A DNA stretch of 64,000 bases, taken from NCBI GenBank assembly GCA_964590515.1, contig CAZPZD010000001.1, forward strand, positions 1-64,000, read 5' to 3'. The notes beneath the pieces were generated by a model that worked only from the letters and a program-made list of their open reading frames with translations, ran no database searches and was not told the DNA's origin. The stretch comes from JADFRG01 sp964590515. Its GTDB lineage: Bacteria > Chloroflexota > Anaerolineae > Anaerolineales > E44-bin32. How positions within the stretch are numbered: position 1 is the first letter of the stretch; each line of letters begins with the position of its first letter. This document shows positions 50,298 through 58,243 of this stretch, one piece after another. The translations under genes were made by a program, and so were the position numbers.

Positions 50298-50861
50298 TCA
50301 AGGGACGACGAGCAAATCCCGCAGGCCCTCAAGCTTTGCCGGACCGATCCCTTCGACCTGGAGCAGATCCTCGAACCGTTGAAACGGACCGTATCGATCC
50401 CGGTATTCGATGATATTTTTGGCCAAGACCGGGCCGATCCCTGGAAGCTGCTCCAGCTCCGGCGCGCTGGCGGAGTTGAGTGACAGCCGGACCTCGCTGC
50501 CTGCCAACTGGACCCCAGAGGTGGCCACCGAATCGACCAGCAGCGGGACCTCGATCCGCCGCCCGTCTTCAAGAGGCTGGGCCAAATTCAACTGGGCGAG
50601 GTCGGCGTCGGCTCGCAGTCCTCCAGCCGCGGTGATCGCCTCTTGTACGATCGATCCGCGCGGGAAAGAGTAGACACCGGGCCGCACAACAGCTCCGGCG
50701 ACGTGGACTCGCAAGGGCACTGGGGGCAGCAGTTCGACCGGCTTCCCTCTTGGCTCCGCGCTCAGCAGGGAGTAAACGCCCCCCAGGAGCAACCCGACCA
50801 GAACTCCAGCAAGAAGCTGGCGAGTGCTTCGAAGGATTGGGGCCGGCCCGGGTGTGTCCAC
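50298..50861 (-). CDS. comEA: ComEA-like DNA-binding protein (SLBB plus helix-hairpin-helix)
   Basis: 187 residues. Transmembrane anchor (about 12-30), then an SLBB domain (RVHVAGAVVRPGVYSFPRGSIVQEAI), then two helix-hairpin-helix motifs (SASAPELEQLPGIGPVLAKNIIEYR; FEDLLQVEGIGPAKLE). This is the standard ComEA layout: a membrane-bound receptor for double-stranded DNA in natural transformation. comEC, usually adjacent, is not in the window. The 3' gap to mutM is 72 nt; on the other side it diverges from the PduO-type gene. Confidence 0.9.
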   Translation of the reverse strand: MDTPGPAPILRSTRQLLAGVLVGLLLGGVYSLLSAEPRGKPVELLPPVPLRVHVAGAVVRPGVYSFPRGSIVQEAITAAGGLRADADLAQLNLAQPLEDGRRIEVPLLVDSVATSGVQLAGSEVRLSLNSASAPELEQLPGIGPVLAKNIIEYRDRYGPFQRFEDLLQVEGIGPAKLEGLRDLLVVP

Positions 50862-50872
50862 GCGCTTCTACT

Positions 50873-50878
50873 TATAAT
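50873..50878 (+). promoter_or_regulatory. -10 box of the adenosyltransferase gene, leaderless arrangement
   Basis: TATAAT ends 7 nt before ATG 50886, so transcription should start at the ATG. No Shine-Dalgarno sequence can exist in such an mRNA, which agrees with the sequence. Confidence 0.5.
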
Positions 50879-50885
50879 ACCTGGG

Positions 50886-51440
50886 ATGCCAGACTACTTC
50901 TCGGGCACCGGCGATGATGGAACCACCGGACTGCTCGGCAGCCAACGGGTCCCTAAATTCCACCCGCGGCCTGCCGCATACGGCGCGCTCGATGAGGCGG
51001 CCGCGGCGCTCGGGTTAGCCCGGGCCTTGGCCGCTGGGCTACAGACTCGGCAAGTGATCGTCGCGATCCAGCGGGATCTCTACCACATCATGGCCGAAGT
51101 TGCGGCAACCCGCGACCAGGCCCACCGGTTTCGGGAGCTCGGCGCGGAGCGGGTCGCCTGGCTGGAGGCTGAAGTTAGGCGGATCGGGGATCAAATCTCC
51201 ATGCCAAAAGGTTTCGTGGTCGGAGGGGACTCGGCGCCCGGCGCGGCCCTCGATCTGGCCCGAACGATTGTCCGACGAGCCGAACGCGCCATTGTCGAGC
51301 TCGCCCACGGTGGGGAACTGGACAATCCGCCCATGCTAGCCTACCTCAATCGGTTGTCGTCGCTGTGCTTCGTGCTCGCTCTTTGGGAGAATCGGCAGGC
51401 GGGTGTGGAATCCCCAACCCTGGCTAAATCCGAACCTTAA
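50886..51440 (+). CDS. PduO-type cob(I)alamin adenosyltransferase
   Basis: 184-residue enzyme that adds the adenosyl group of ATP to cob(I)alamin to make coenzyme B12. TGDDGTTGLLGSQRVPK is the N-terminal ATP-binding motif. Residues AAYGALDEAAAALGLARA form the helix with the conserved Asp. The C-terminal block TIVRRAERAIVEL, NPPMLAYLNRLSSLCFVLAL is typical. A complete single domain. ATG 50886 is set by the leaderless promoter. The V4R gene converges on its end with a 4-nt overlap. Confidence 0.94.
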   Translation: MPDYFSGTGDDGTTGLLGSQRVPKFHPRPAAYGALDEAAAALGLARALAAGLQTRQVIVAIQRDLYHIMAEVAATRDQAHRFRELGAERVAWLEAEVRRIGDQISMPKGFVVGGDSAPGAALDLARTIVRRAERAIVELAHGGELDNPPMLAYLNRLSSLCFVLALWENRQAGVESPTLAKSEP

Positions 51441-52051
51441 AGGACCGCGAAGCGGCACGCTTCTTTACCACTAGCCCGGCAGTCCACCTCGCGGATCGGG
51501 ACTTCCTCCCGAGTCATCCAGGTTACCGCTTCCGCTAACTCGCCGACGGTCGACCAACAGATCGGGTGCTCGGCGACCACCCCCAGGGTGCGGTCGAAAG
51601 TTTCGTCGACAAGCCAGAATCCCTCCCCGGCCCGGCTGACTCGGACCTGCCCATCCGGGGCCGCCATCTCACTCGCCAGCTGGTTCAGAATCCAGGCCAA
51701 CTTGCTTTGGGTTGATAGAAAGGGCCCAATGATCTTTCGGCGCGCATTCAGCAGAGGGCGCTGGGCGACCTGGTTGCGGAAGATCGATCGACCGATGCGG
51801 GTCAGCGTCCCGCGGGCGCCGGTCCCGAAGTAAGTCCGCACGGTCGTCAGCAATCGAGCGTATTCGGCCGCCCGACTCTGGAGTTCGTCGTTGGCCGGCG
51901 GCGGGGATTCCATGTACCGGGTCAAGTCGGATTGGCGGAGGATCATCCGAAGTCCGTGGGCCCCCATCTGCTCCTCAATCGCCATGACCAACCAACGCAT
52001 GCGGTAGTTCGGGAGGGAACGATCGGGAGGCAATCTCATCTCGTGGGGCAT
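51437..52051 (-). CDS. V4R (4-vinyl reductase-like) domain protein
   Basis: 204 residues. The C-terminal part ends CWSTVGELAEAVTWMTREEVPIREVDCRASGKEACRFAVL, like the V4R domain, which ends in a conserved Cys-rich GxxxCRF motif. The first half, RWLVMAIEEQMGAHGLRMILRQSDLTRYME, is helical and resembles the N-terminal part of bacteriochlorophyll-related and small-molecule-sensing V4R proteins. V4R domains bind small molecules such as hydrocarbons. ATG 52051 is preferred because the upstream stretch lies in the promoter region. Confidence 0.75.
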   Translation of the reverse strand: MPHEMRLPPDRSLPNYRMRWLVMAIEEQMGAHGLRMILRQSDLTRYMESPPPANDELQSRAAEYARLLTTVRTYFGTGARGTLTRIGRSIFRNQVAQRPLLNARRKIIGPFLSTQSKLAWILNQLASEMAAPDGQVRVSRAGEGFWLVDETFDRTLGVVAEHPICWSTVGELAEAVTWMTREEVPIREVDCRASGKEACRFAVL

Positions 52052-52093
52052 TGGTGGGCCGATCCGCAGAACAGGACTAAGAATCCAGTGCGG

Positions 52094-52099
52094 ATTATA
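52094..52099 (-). promoter_or_regulatory. -10 box of the V4R gene
   Basis: TATAAT on the minus strand; its TAA is the stop codon of the upstream GNAT gene (52095-52097). The ATG is 42 nt downstream. The -35 region is not obvious. Confidence 0.4.
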
Positions 52100-52940
52100 G
52101 CTTTGGGAGGCGGGTCTCGAGGACTCGGTAACGCTGGCCGGTCTCCCGGAATCCAAGACTGCGATATAGGCGCTGGCTGGCCAGGTTGTCTGCCTGGGTG
52201 TTAACCGAGAGCCGACTCAGGCCACCCTGGCGGGCGCTCTGCAAGGCCTCCAAGACGAGTGAACGCCCCAGCCCCTGTCGGCGATGACCGGGGTGCACTG
52301 CCAATCGGGCGAGGTGGGCTCCAAGGGGTGACCGGGTCGTAATCTGGTAGCCGGCCAGCCCGTCCGCCGACTCGATGATTGTGGCTGAATCCGACTGTAT
52401 GAGCGCGGCCCGAAGCGAATCGGTCGACAGCTGCCAAAGCGGGTCGAAGGAGAGGTGATCGAGTTCGAGCAGCGCCCTTTCATCTTCAGCCTGGATGGGT
52501 CGGGATCGCTGGGAAGAGGTTGGGAAGGAGCGGGTCAGTTCACGCTCGAAGAAGATCACCGCGTTGACGGGCTGATATCCGGCCCCGGCCAGGAGCGATT
52601 CGAACCAGCCCTCAATCGGCAGCGCAGCCACTCGGTCCACCCGCATTTCGCGCAGGGCGCTGGCCGCCACTTCCCAGAGCGGCTGCCAGGCCGCCTCAGG
52701 CTTGACCCCGGACGTCACTGCAAACCCCCGCAGCCAGCTCACACCAGGCAGGTCCGGCGGACAACCCAGGCAGCCTACCGGAAGGCCCGCCTGGGTACCC
52801 AGCAGGAACGGAGCTTTGTCTGTGAGGGCGGCTGGCTCCAGCCAATCCAGATGCAAGTGCTTCCAGCGGGAACCGAGGAATAACCCGTCCACCAGCGCAC
52901 GGTCATTTGCCGTCGTTTGCCGAATGGTCCAGCCACTCAT
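52095..52940 (-). CDS. GNAT N-acetyltransferase (two tandem modules)
   Basis: 281 residues. The C-terminal half is a complete GNAT domain with acetyl-CoA loop VHPGHRRQGLGRSLVLEAL (about residues 216-234) and SVNTQADNLASQRLYRSLGFRETG. The N-terminal half is a degenerate GNAT: IRQTTANDRALVDGLFLGSRWKHL start and AALPIEGWFESLLAGAGYQPVNAVIFFER. A tandem layout of this type (one inactive module plus one active) is known in this family. Substrate unknown. ATG 52940 lies 11 nt after the TPR gene. Confidence 0.9.
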   Translation of the reverse strand: MSGWTIRQTTANDRALVDGLFLGSRWKHLHLDWLEPAALTDKAPFLLGTQAGLPVGCLGCPPDLPGVSWLRGFAVTSGVKPEAAWQPLWEVAASALREMRVDRVAALPIEGWFESLLAGAGYQPVNAVIFFERELTRSFPTSSQRSRPIQAEDERALLELDHLSFDPLWQLSTDSLRAALIQSDSATIIESADGLAGYQITTRSPLGAHLARLAVHPGHRRQGLGRSLVLEALQSARQGGLSRLSVNTQADNLASQRLYRSLGFRETGQRYRVLETRLPKL

Positions 52941-52951
52941 CGGACCGCGGT

Positions 52952-53479
52952 TCAGAGTCGAAGCAGGCGGGCGGGTAGTTGGAGAAGTCGCTTGAGCAAG
53001 CGGCCGCGCAGGCCGCGGGGAGGGCTTGCGAGCGTTCCGGCCTGCAATGTGTTGGCCGCCTCGAGCGGCCGATGTTGGCGCAATTGAACCTGGGCGAGGG
53101 CGTTCAGCGTGTAACCAAGCGAGTCCTGATCGCCCATAGCACGGAAGGCCTCGACAGCCTGCTGATAGGCCCCCTCCGCGGCCGGAAGGTCGCCAGTCGC
53201 CTCCAGGGCGGCGGCCAGGTTGCCCGTCGCCTGGGCGGCCCGTTGGTTGTCGCCCAGCTTGGAGAAAAGGTCCCCTGTACCTCGGACGATGGAAAGGGCC
53301 TCCTGTGGGCGCCCGGCTTTCAAGTAGCTAACGCTCAGGTTGTTGGCCAGCTCGGCCCGCCTTGCCGGATCGGCCTCCAAGGGAAGGGCGGATTCGAAGA
53401 GCCGAATCGCGTCCCCCATTCTCCCTTGTTGATAGGCTTCGAGGGCCTGGCTCACAAGGCTGGAGGGTTCGGCACTCAA
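52952..53479 (-). CDS. TPR protein
   Basis: 175 residues with about four tetratricopeptide repeats: ALEAYQQGRMGDAIRLFESALP, ANNLSVSYLKAGRPQEALSIVRG, ATGNLAAALEATGDLPAAEGAYQQAVEAF and LNALAQVQLRQHRPLEAANTL. This is a protein-protein interaction scaffold. It overlaps the double-HTH gene by 4 nt, so the two proteins are probably made together and may work together. Confidence 0.92.
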   Translation of the reverse strand: MSAEPSSLVSQALEAYQQGRMGDAIRLFESALPLEADPARRAELANNLSVSYLKAGRPQEALSIVRGTGDLFSKLGDNQRAAQATGNLAAALEATGDLPAAEGAYQQAVEAFRAMGDQDSLGYTLNALAQVQLRQHRPLEAANTLQAGTLASPPRGLRGRLLKRLLQLPARLLRL

Positions 53480-54150
53480 CGGGCGATATCGGAGATCAAC
53501 TCGCCGAGATTGCGCAGCCGGTCGATGGAAAGCTCTTCGAGGCCAAGGGCCAACCGGATCAACCGGGGACTGTCGCGCTTCCCCAGAAAGTCGCGCAGGT
53601 CGTGGGGCAGGTCACGGAAGGTCTCGTAGGCCTGCTGGTTGCGATGCCAATCGGCAACCGGGCCGCGGCCTTGGGTGTCCACGTAATCTTCGACCGAGTG
53701 GCCAAGCGCCTTCGCCAGGGCTTCGAGTTCTGGGACTGGAACCGGGCGCAGCCCGCGTTCGTAGGCACTCACCCGGCTGGCTGGAAAACCGACTCGCTCC
53801 CCCAGCTGGCGGAGCGACAGCTCGGCATCCTTGCGGTGCCGGCGAAGCAAGGCCCCGATCATCTTCTGTCGGAAAGAGACCACGACCTTGGGGTCGAACA
53901 CTGCTTTCCGCTGGGCTTCTTCCGGACGACGGGCGAGCAAGCCCCCTAAGGGAACATCAAAATGGAAGGCGAGTTGCTCGAGCTCGGGCAGCGAGATGCC
54001 TTTCTTCCCCAACTCGTAGGAGGCCAGCGTGCTGCGGCTGATGCCGACGACCTCGGCGGTATGTTTGAGGCTTTTTCCTGCCTGTCTTCTGACTCCCCGC
54101 AACAGCGCGCCGAGCATCTTGGTCTTCAGGAGGAGTGACATGTCGTTCAT
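53476..54150 (-). CDS. Double helix-turn-helix XRE-family regulator
   Basis: 224 residues. Two XRE/HTH_3 domains lie in tandem: first about residues 12-66 (LLRGVRRQAGKSLKHTAEVVGISRSTLASYELG), second about 90-145 (LRRHRKDAELSLRQLGERVGFPASRVSAYERG). The C-terminal tail is helical (ETFRDLPHDLRDFLGKRDSPRLIRLALGLEEL). ATG 54150 is chosen; ATG 54165 is possible. A TACAAT box lies upstream around 54196-54201 on the minus strand. Two DNA-binding heads on one chain could bind an extended or looped operator without dimerisation. Operon partner is the TPR gene. Confidence 0.88.
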   Translation of the reverse strand: MNDMSLLLKTKMLGALLRGVRRQAGKSLKHTAEVVGISRSTLASYELGKKGISLPELEQLAFHFDVPLGGLLARRPEEAQRKAVFDPKVVVSFRQKMIGALLRRHRKDAELSLRQLGERVGFPASRVSAYERGLRPVPVPELEALAKALGHSVEDYVDTQGRGPVADWHRNQQAYETFRDLPHDLRDFLGKRDSPRLIRLALGLEELSIDRLRNLGELISDIAR

Positions 54151-54217
54151 GTGAAGATTGTGCACGAAGGCGTTGCGGGGCCCAGGGGCGGCTCAATTGT
54201 ACATGGGGATCCGAATG

Positions 54218-54934
54218 CTACTCACCCCTGCCATTGGAGACCGGAGGGATCAGGTAGCCAAGGCCCTGCCGAGTGACGATGTGAATTGGATTCTTGGGAT
54301 CCGGCTCGATCTTCTGTCGCAATCGGCTGAGGCACACCCACAGGATCTCCTTATCGTCCCGATACTCCGGGCCCCAGACGCCGGTCAGCAGTTCCTCTGG
54401 CGTCAACACCCGGCCTTCGGAGGCCGCGAGGGTTTGCAACAAACGATACTCGGTGGCGGTGAGTGCAATTTCTTTGCTATTCGAGGTGACCAGCGCCTTG
54501 GCCAAGTCAATCTGCAGCTCGTGGTGGGCGTAGACCGGCTCATGGAAGCTGGCGTCGGCTTGTCGCTCGGCGCGGCGCAACACGGCTCGCACCCGAGCTA
54601 GCAACTCCTGGGCGGAAAATGGCTTGATGATGTAGTCGTCCGCCCCGGCATCCAGCCCCCGCACCCGGTCTCGCTCCTCTCCCTTGGCGGTCAGAATGAT
54701 GATCGGAACCGTGGAGAACTCCCGAATCCGCTCGGTGGCAGTGAAGCCGTCCATGACCGGCATCATGACATCCAGCAATAGCAATCCGGGCTGAGCTGCG
54801 GCCACCTTTTCCACCGCCTGCTGCCCGTCTTGGGCAGAGTCCACTGCGTAGCCGGCCGTCTCTAGGTTGACCTGGACCAGGCGAACATAGCGAGGCTCGT
54901 CGTCCACCACCAGGATCAAGGTCTTATCGTTCAT
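54218..54934 (-). CDS. OmpR/PhoB-family response regulator
   Basis: 238 residues. Receiver domain (1-120) with VVDDEPRYV acidic pocket, phospho-acceptor Asp in LLLLDVMMPVMDG, and ADDYIIKPFS. C-terminal winged helix (about 135-230) with LTATEYRLLQTLAASEGRVLTPEELL and GYLIPP. It acts as a DNA-binding regulator. ATG 54934 overlaps the upstream kinase by 11 nt. The much longer frame to 55246 runs through the kinase gene in a different frame and is not real. Confidence 0.95.
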   Translation of the reverse strand: MNDKTLILVVDDEPRYVRLVQVNLETAGYAVDSAQDGQQAVEKVAAAQPGLLLLDVMMPVMDGFTATERIREFSTVPIIILTAKGEERDRVRGLDAGADDYIIKPFSAQELLARVRAVLRRAERQADASFHEPVYAHHELQIDLAKALVTSNSKEIALTATEYRLLQTLAASEGRVLTPEELLTGVWGPEYRDDKEILWVCLSRLRQKIEPDPKNPIHIVTRQGLGYLIPPVSNGRGE

Positions 54935-56177
54935 GCTCTGCCTCCGGAACGGGTTGGGTTGCCAGCAATGGGAGAGTGAAGTAGATCCGGGTGCCGGTCC
55001 CTTCCCGGCTTTCGACCCCGATCTCCCCATTATGAGCTTCGATGATCTTCCGGCAAATATACAGGCCGAGGCCGGTGCCACGCACGTTGGAATTCTGCTC
55101 GGGCACTCGATAGAAGCGTTCAAACAGGTGGGGGATGTGTTGCGGCGCGATGCCCGGGCCGGTGTCCTCGACCTCAATCTGCACCTGGTTGTCTTCGCTG
55201 TGCGAGCGAATCCGAACAACCGCGTTGGGTGCATACTTATTCGCATTGGAGAGCAGATTGTCGATTACCTGCGAAACCCGAGTCGGGTCCACATACACGC
55301 TTGGCAAGTCCTCAGGAAGCTCGACGTCCACCTTCATTTCCGGGTAAGCGGACTTAGTCCGAGACACTGAATCCCGAATCAGGCTCCCGAGCTTAATCGG
55401 CTCGCGGGTCATCCCCAGGGTTCCGGTCTCCAGTCGCGAGGAATCGAGCAAGTTGTCGATGAGCTCTCGGAGCCGGTCGGCTTCCTCATCGACGATCTGC
55501 AAGAACTCCATCCGAGTTTCAGGTTCCCAGGTGGCGTCTTTGCGCATCAGGGTCGTCACATAGCCCTTAATGAAGCCGAGCGGGGTACGCAGCTCGTGCG
55601 AGATCGTTGAAATGAACTCGTCCTGCATGCGGGCCAGTTCACGCTGGGCCTCCAGGGTCGCGATCCGCCGGGCCATCCGCCGATTCTCCAACAGCTGCCC
55701 GACATGCCAGGCGACGAACTCGGCCAGCCGGATGTGCTCCGGTGGATACGAAGGCCCGCCGAATCGGCCGAAGACCAGCCCGCCGACGCAGCGGCCATGC
55801 ACCATCATCGGTAACCCCAGGTAATCCCGGCGGCGGTCCCGGCCTTGAACCGCGGTGCCGGCATCCTCTTGGCGCAGGATCGTTTGGCCGCTCCGGTAAG
55901 CCTCAACGGCAGCCGGTTCGCCCCAGGCCAGGTCGGCCTCCCGCGATCGGCCGCGGCCAAGCGCCAGCGCGTAAGCCGGCTCAAGCTGACCGGTCTCTTC
56001 ATTGGTGAGAAACAATGAAACCACGTCGAAGATGAAGATCGAGCGGGAAAGCCGAAATACCGCGTCGAGGCCGGCCTCCGTGTCGTAGGTCTCGGCCACG
56101 ATCCGCGCGATGGCATAGACCGCGTTCAGCTCTGTGCCGTGGGTCAACGGCCCCGGGCGAACCAGTGGTCCAGTCAT
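54924..56177 (-). CDS. Sensor histidine kinase with N-terminal GAF domain
   Basis: 417 residues, no transmembrane segment, so cytoplasmic. A GAF domain (about 20-165) is followed by a short linker, then HisKA with phospho-acceptor His in STISHELRTPLGFIKGY (about residue 197). The ATPase domain has N box VIDNLLSNANKYA, G1 DTGPGIA and G2 GTGLGLYI. The likely direct partner is the OmpR-type regulator overlapping its 3' end. The GAF ligand is unknown; candidates include cyclic nucleotides, heme or metabolites. Confidence 0.95.
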   Translation of the reverse strand: MTGPLVRPGPLTHGTELNAVYAIARIVAETYDTEAGLDAVFRLSRSIFIFDVVSLFLTNEETGQLEPAYALALGRGRSREADLAWGEPAAVEAYRSGQTILRQEDAGTAVQGRDRRRDYLGLPMMVHGRCVGGLVFGRFGGPSYPPEHIRLAEFVAWHVGQLLENRRMARRIATLEAQRELARMQDEFISTISHELRTPLGFIKGYVTTLMRKDATWEPETRMEFLQIVDEEADRLRELIDNLLDSSRLETGTLGMTREPIKLGSLIRDSVSRTKSAYPEMKVDVELPEDLPSVYVDPTRVSQVIDNLLSNANKYAPNAVVRIRSHSEDNQVQIEVEDTGPGIAPQHIPHLFERFYRVPEQNSNVRGTGLGLYICRKIIEAHNGEIGVESREGTGTRIYFTLPLLATQPVPEAEHER

Positions 56178-57352
56178 GCAGGCTCCGTGGCGAGTGGGAG
56201 ATCGAAGCGGAACGTGCTTCCGGAGTTCTCCATGCTTTCGACCTGGATGGAAGCCCCGTGGGCACTCACGATCTGTTTGACCAGCGCGAGCCCAAGCCCG
56301 GTTCCCCCATGTCGGCGGGTCGGCGATCCGTCAAGTTGATGGAAAGGCTCGAAGATCTCCTCAAGTTTGCCGGAGGGGATGCCGATCCCGGTGTCGGAGA
56401 CCGCGACCGTAACGAAGCGATCAACCTGTTGCGCCCAAAGCTTCACCCGACCTCCGGCCGGGGTGAACTTGATTCCATTGTCTACCAACTGGTAAAGGAC
56501 CCAACTGAGCTTGTCCAGATCGGCCTGGACCTGGGGCAAACCCCGGTCGACCGAGACTTGAATCGAAACGCCCTCAAGGGCGGCCTTATCCTTCGATCGT
56601 TCGAGCACTGCCTCGGCGAGCTGAGCAAGCTGGGCCGGCCGGAGATCCAAAGCCAGCCCTTCCCGGGAAGCCGTGGAGAAAGCGATCAAGTCCTCAATCA
56701 AGTGCTCAAGCCGCAGGGTGGCCCGACTGATCACCGAGACTGCTTTGGCTTGCTCCGGGGTAAGCTGGCCGAGTTCCTGTTCTTCCAGCAACTCAACGTA
56801 GCCCTTCACATGCGCCAGCGGAGTTCGCAGCTCGTGCGAGACGTTCGAGATCAAGTTGGTCTTAAGGGTGTTCAATTCCTGAAGCCGCCCGAGCGCTTGG
56901 CGCAGTTCGGCGGTCCGCTCGGATACCCGCTGTTCGAGGTTCCGGTTGGCCTCTTGCAGGGCGGCATGGAGCTCGATAATCTGGCTGGTGATTGCCCGGT
57001 CGATCGTCTCCCGATCGACCATCTCCAGCTCCACCAAGGTCTGCCCGAGCAAGCGACGTTCCCCTTTCTTGGCGAGCTCCTTCTGGTGGACCAGAGCCGA
57101 CTCGAGCTGGCCAGTTGTCAACAAGCCTCTGCGGACCAGGTAGTCGCCGAGCCGGGGGATGAAGGCCGGCGGCGTGTCGGTCAGCGGGGCTGTCTCTGGA
57201 ACGCCGGCCAGATAAGCTCGTTCGGCGAGCAGCGCGAGCAGGGCCAAATCCACCCCGCAGCTGGGGCAAGTCCTCGAATCCCCAGGCATGCTAAAGGAGC
57301 ACTGCGGGCAGACGATGGAGCTGGTTACAACCGGGGTTTCAGACGTGACCAA
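56174..57352 (-). CDS. Zinc-ribbon sensor histidine kinase
   Basis: 392 residues. The N-terminus carries CPQC and CPSC pairs (about 16-19 and 30-33), an unusual short zinc ribbon, followed by a helical region (ERAYLAGVPETAPL to about 110) and a coiled coil. HisKA: SNVSHELRTPLAHVKGY. ATPase: LVDNGIKFTP, DTGIGIPS and GGTGLGLAL. No membrane helix. Overlaps the GAF kinase by 4 nt. This is one of two kinases feeding one OmpR-type regulator, unless it signals to the single-domain regulator at 57482. Confidence 0.93.
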   Translation of the reverse strand: MVTSETPVVTSSIVCPQCSFSMPGDSRTCPSCGVDLALLALLAERAYLAGVPETAPLTDTPPAFIPRLGDYLVRRGLLTTGQLESALVHQKELAKKGERRLLGQTLVELEMVDRETIDRAITSQIIELHAALQEANRNLEQRVSERTAELRQALGRLQELNTLKTNLISNVSHELRTPLAHVKGYVELLEEQELGQLTPEQAKAVSVISRATLRLEHLIEDLIAFSTASREGLALDLRPAQLAQLAEAVLERSKDKAALEGVSIQVSVDRGLPQVQADLDKLSWVLYQLVDNGIKFTPAGGRVKLWAQQVDRFVTVAVSDTGIGIPSGKLEEIFEPFHQLDGSPTRRHGGTGLGLALVKQIVSAHGASIQVESMENSGSTFRFDLPLATEPA

Positions 57353-57481
57353 AGCGGGCTCGCGGGTATATTAGCCGCTCCAGGGTAGAGCGGCAAGTGG
57401 AAGGTAGTACTGCAAGGTCTCTGTAAGGTTCGAGGCCCACGTTCCTGTCGGATAATGTTGCCGATGCACTAGGAGCGCAAG

Positions 57482-57877
57482 ATGGCGATCGAAGTTCTCT
57501 TGATTGACGATGACCCGGACCTCTCCACGATGCTGCGCACTCTCTTGCGCGGGCAGGACTTCCAGATCAAGGCGGTCTTCTCGAGCGAAGACGGTATTTC
57601 GAAGGTCCAAAACCCGGATTCGACCCCTGATGTGGTCATCCTGGACCTGCTGATGCCTGAAGTGGACGGTTGGGAAGTCTGCGAGCGAATTCGGTCGTTC
57701 TCGGATGTTCCGATCCTGATCCTATCGGCTCTCGGCTCCCCCGGAAGCGTCGCCCGGGCCCTGGATGCGGGAGCGGACGACTATCTGATCAAGCCGGTCC
57801 ATGCGAGCCTGCTCGCCTCTCGCCTGCGGACGTTGGTTCGGCGTAAGGCTCTGAATCCAAACATCCAGGCTGCCTGA
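57482..57877 (+). CDS. Single-domain response regulator
   Basis: 131-residue receiver domain. LIDDDPDLSTMLRTLL pocket; phospho-acceptor Asp in VVILDLLMPEVDGW; LSALG and ADDYLIKPVHASLL complete the switch residues. No output domain. ATG 57482 with GAGCGCAAG upstream. Divergent from the zinc-ribbon kinase (130-bp gap), so it may take phosphate from that kinase. A terminator follows 28 nt after the stop. Confidence 0.95.
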   Translation: MAIEVLLIDDDPDLSTMLRTLLRGQDFQIKAVFSSEDGISKVQNPDSTPDVVILDLLMPEVDGWEVCERIRSFSDVPILILSALGSPGSVARALDAGADDYLIKPVHASLLASRLRTLVRRKALNPNIQAA

Positions 57878-57905
57878 ACGCGGACTCTCCAATAGCAACA
57901 GAATG

Positions 57906-57936
57906 CCACGCAGCGTTTGCTGCGTGGTTGTGTTTT
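57906..57936. terminator. Intrinsic terminator between convergent genes
   Basis: CCACGCAG and CTGCGTGG form a perfect 8-bp stem with a short loop (CGTTTG), followed by TTGTGTTTT. It lies between the rightward response regulator and the leftward DUF503 gene. Confidence 0.8.
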
Positions 57937-57958
57937 AGGCTGAATTGTGCAGCCAGGG

Positions 57959-58243
57959 TTAGAGTACGGTTAGCTGGTGGTCCACAATCTGAAGGTCGGG
58001 CCGAAGCTGCTCAAGCCAGGCTGGAATGCCGGACAGCAGCTGTTCGCCATGCCGGTTGCTGTTGCTCACCACGACGCAGGCAATCACTGCGGTGCGGTGA
58101 GCGTCTTGATGATCGATTTCGGCCGCGGACACGTTGAACTCCCGATGCAGGGCGGTGAACACCGGCTTCAGCCGGCCTCGCTTTTCCTTTAAAGAGCTGC
58201 AGCCCGGGAGATGAAGCTCGAGGGTGAGTGCCACCACATTCAT
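57959..58243 (-). CDS. DUF503-family protein
   Basis: 94-residue protein. It begins MNVVALTLELHLPGCSSLKEKR, with RREFNVSAAEIDHQDAHRTAVIACVVVSNSNRH in the middle, which is diagnostic of DUF503 (YlxP-like). Such proteins often sit near ribosome-maturation genes and are thought to act on ribosomes, but the role is not proven. ATG 58243 overlaps the lipoate-ligase-like gene's stop by 4 nt. Confidence 0.92.
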   Translation of the reverse strand: MNVVALTLELHLPGCSSLKEKRGRLKPVFTALHREFNVSAAEIDHQDAHRTAVIACVVVSNSNRHGEQLLSGIPAWLEQLRPDLQIVDHQLTVL

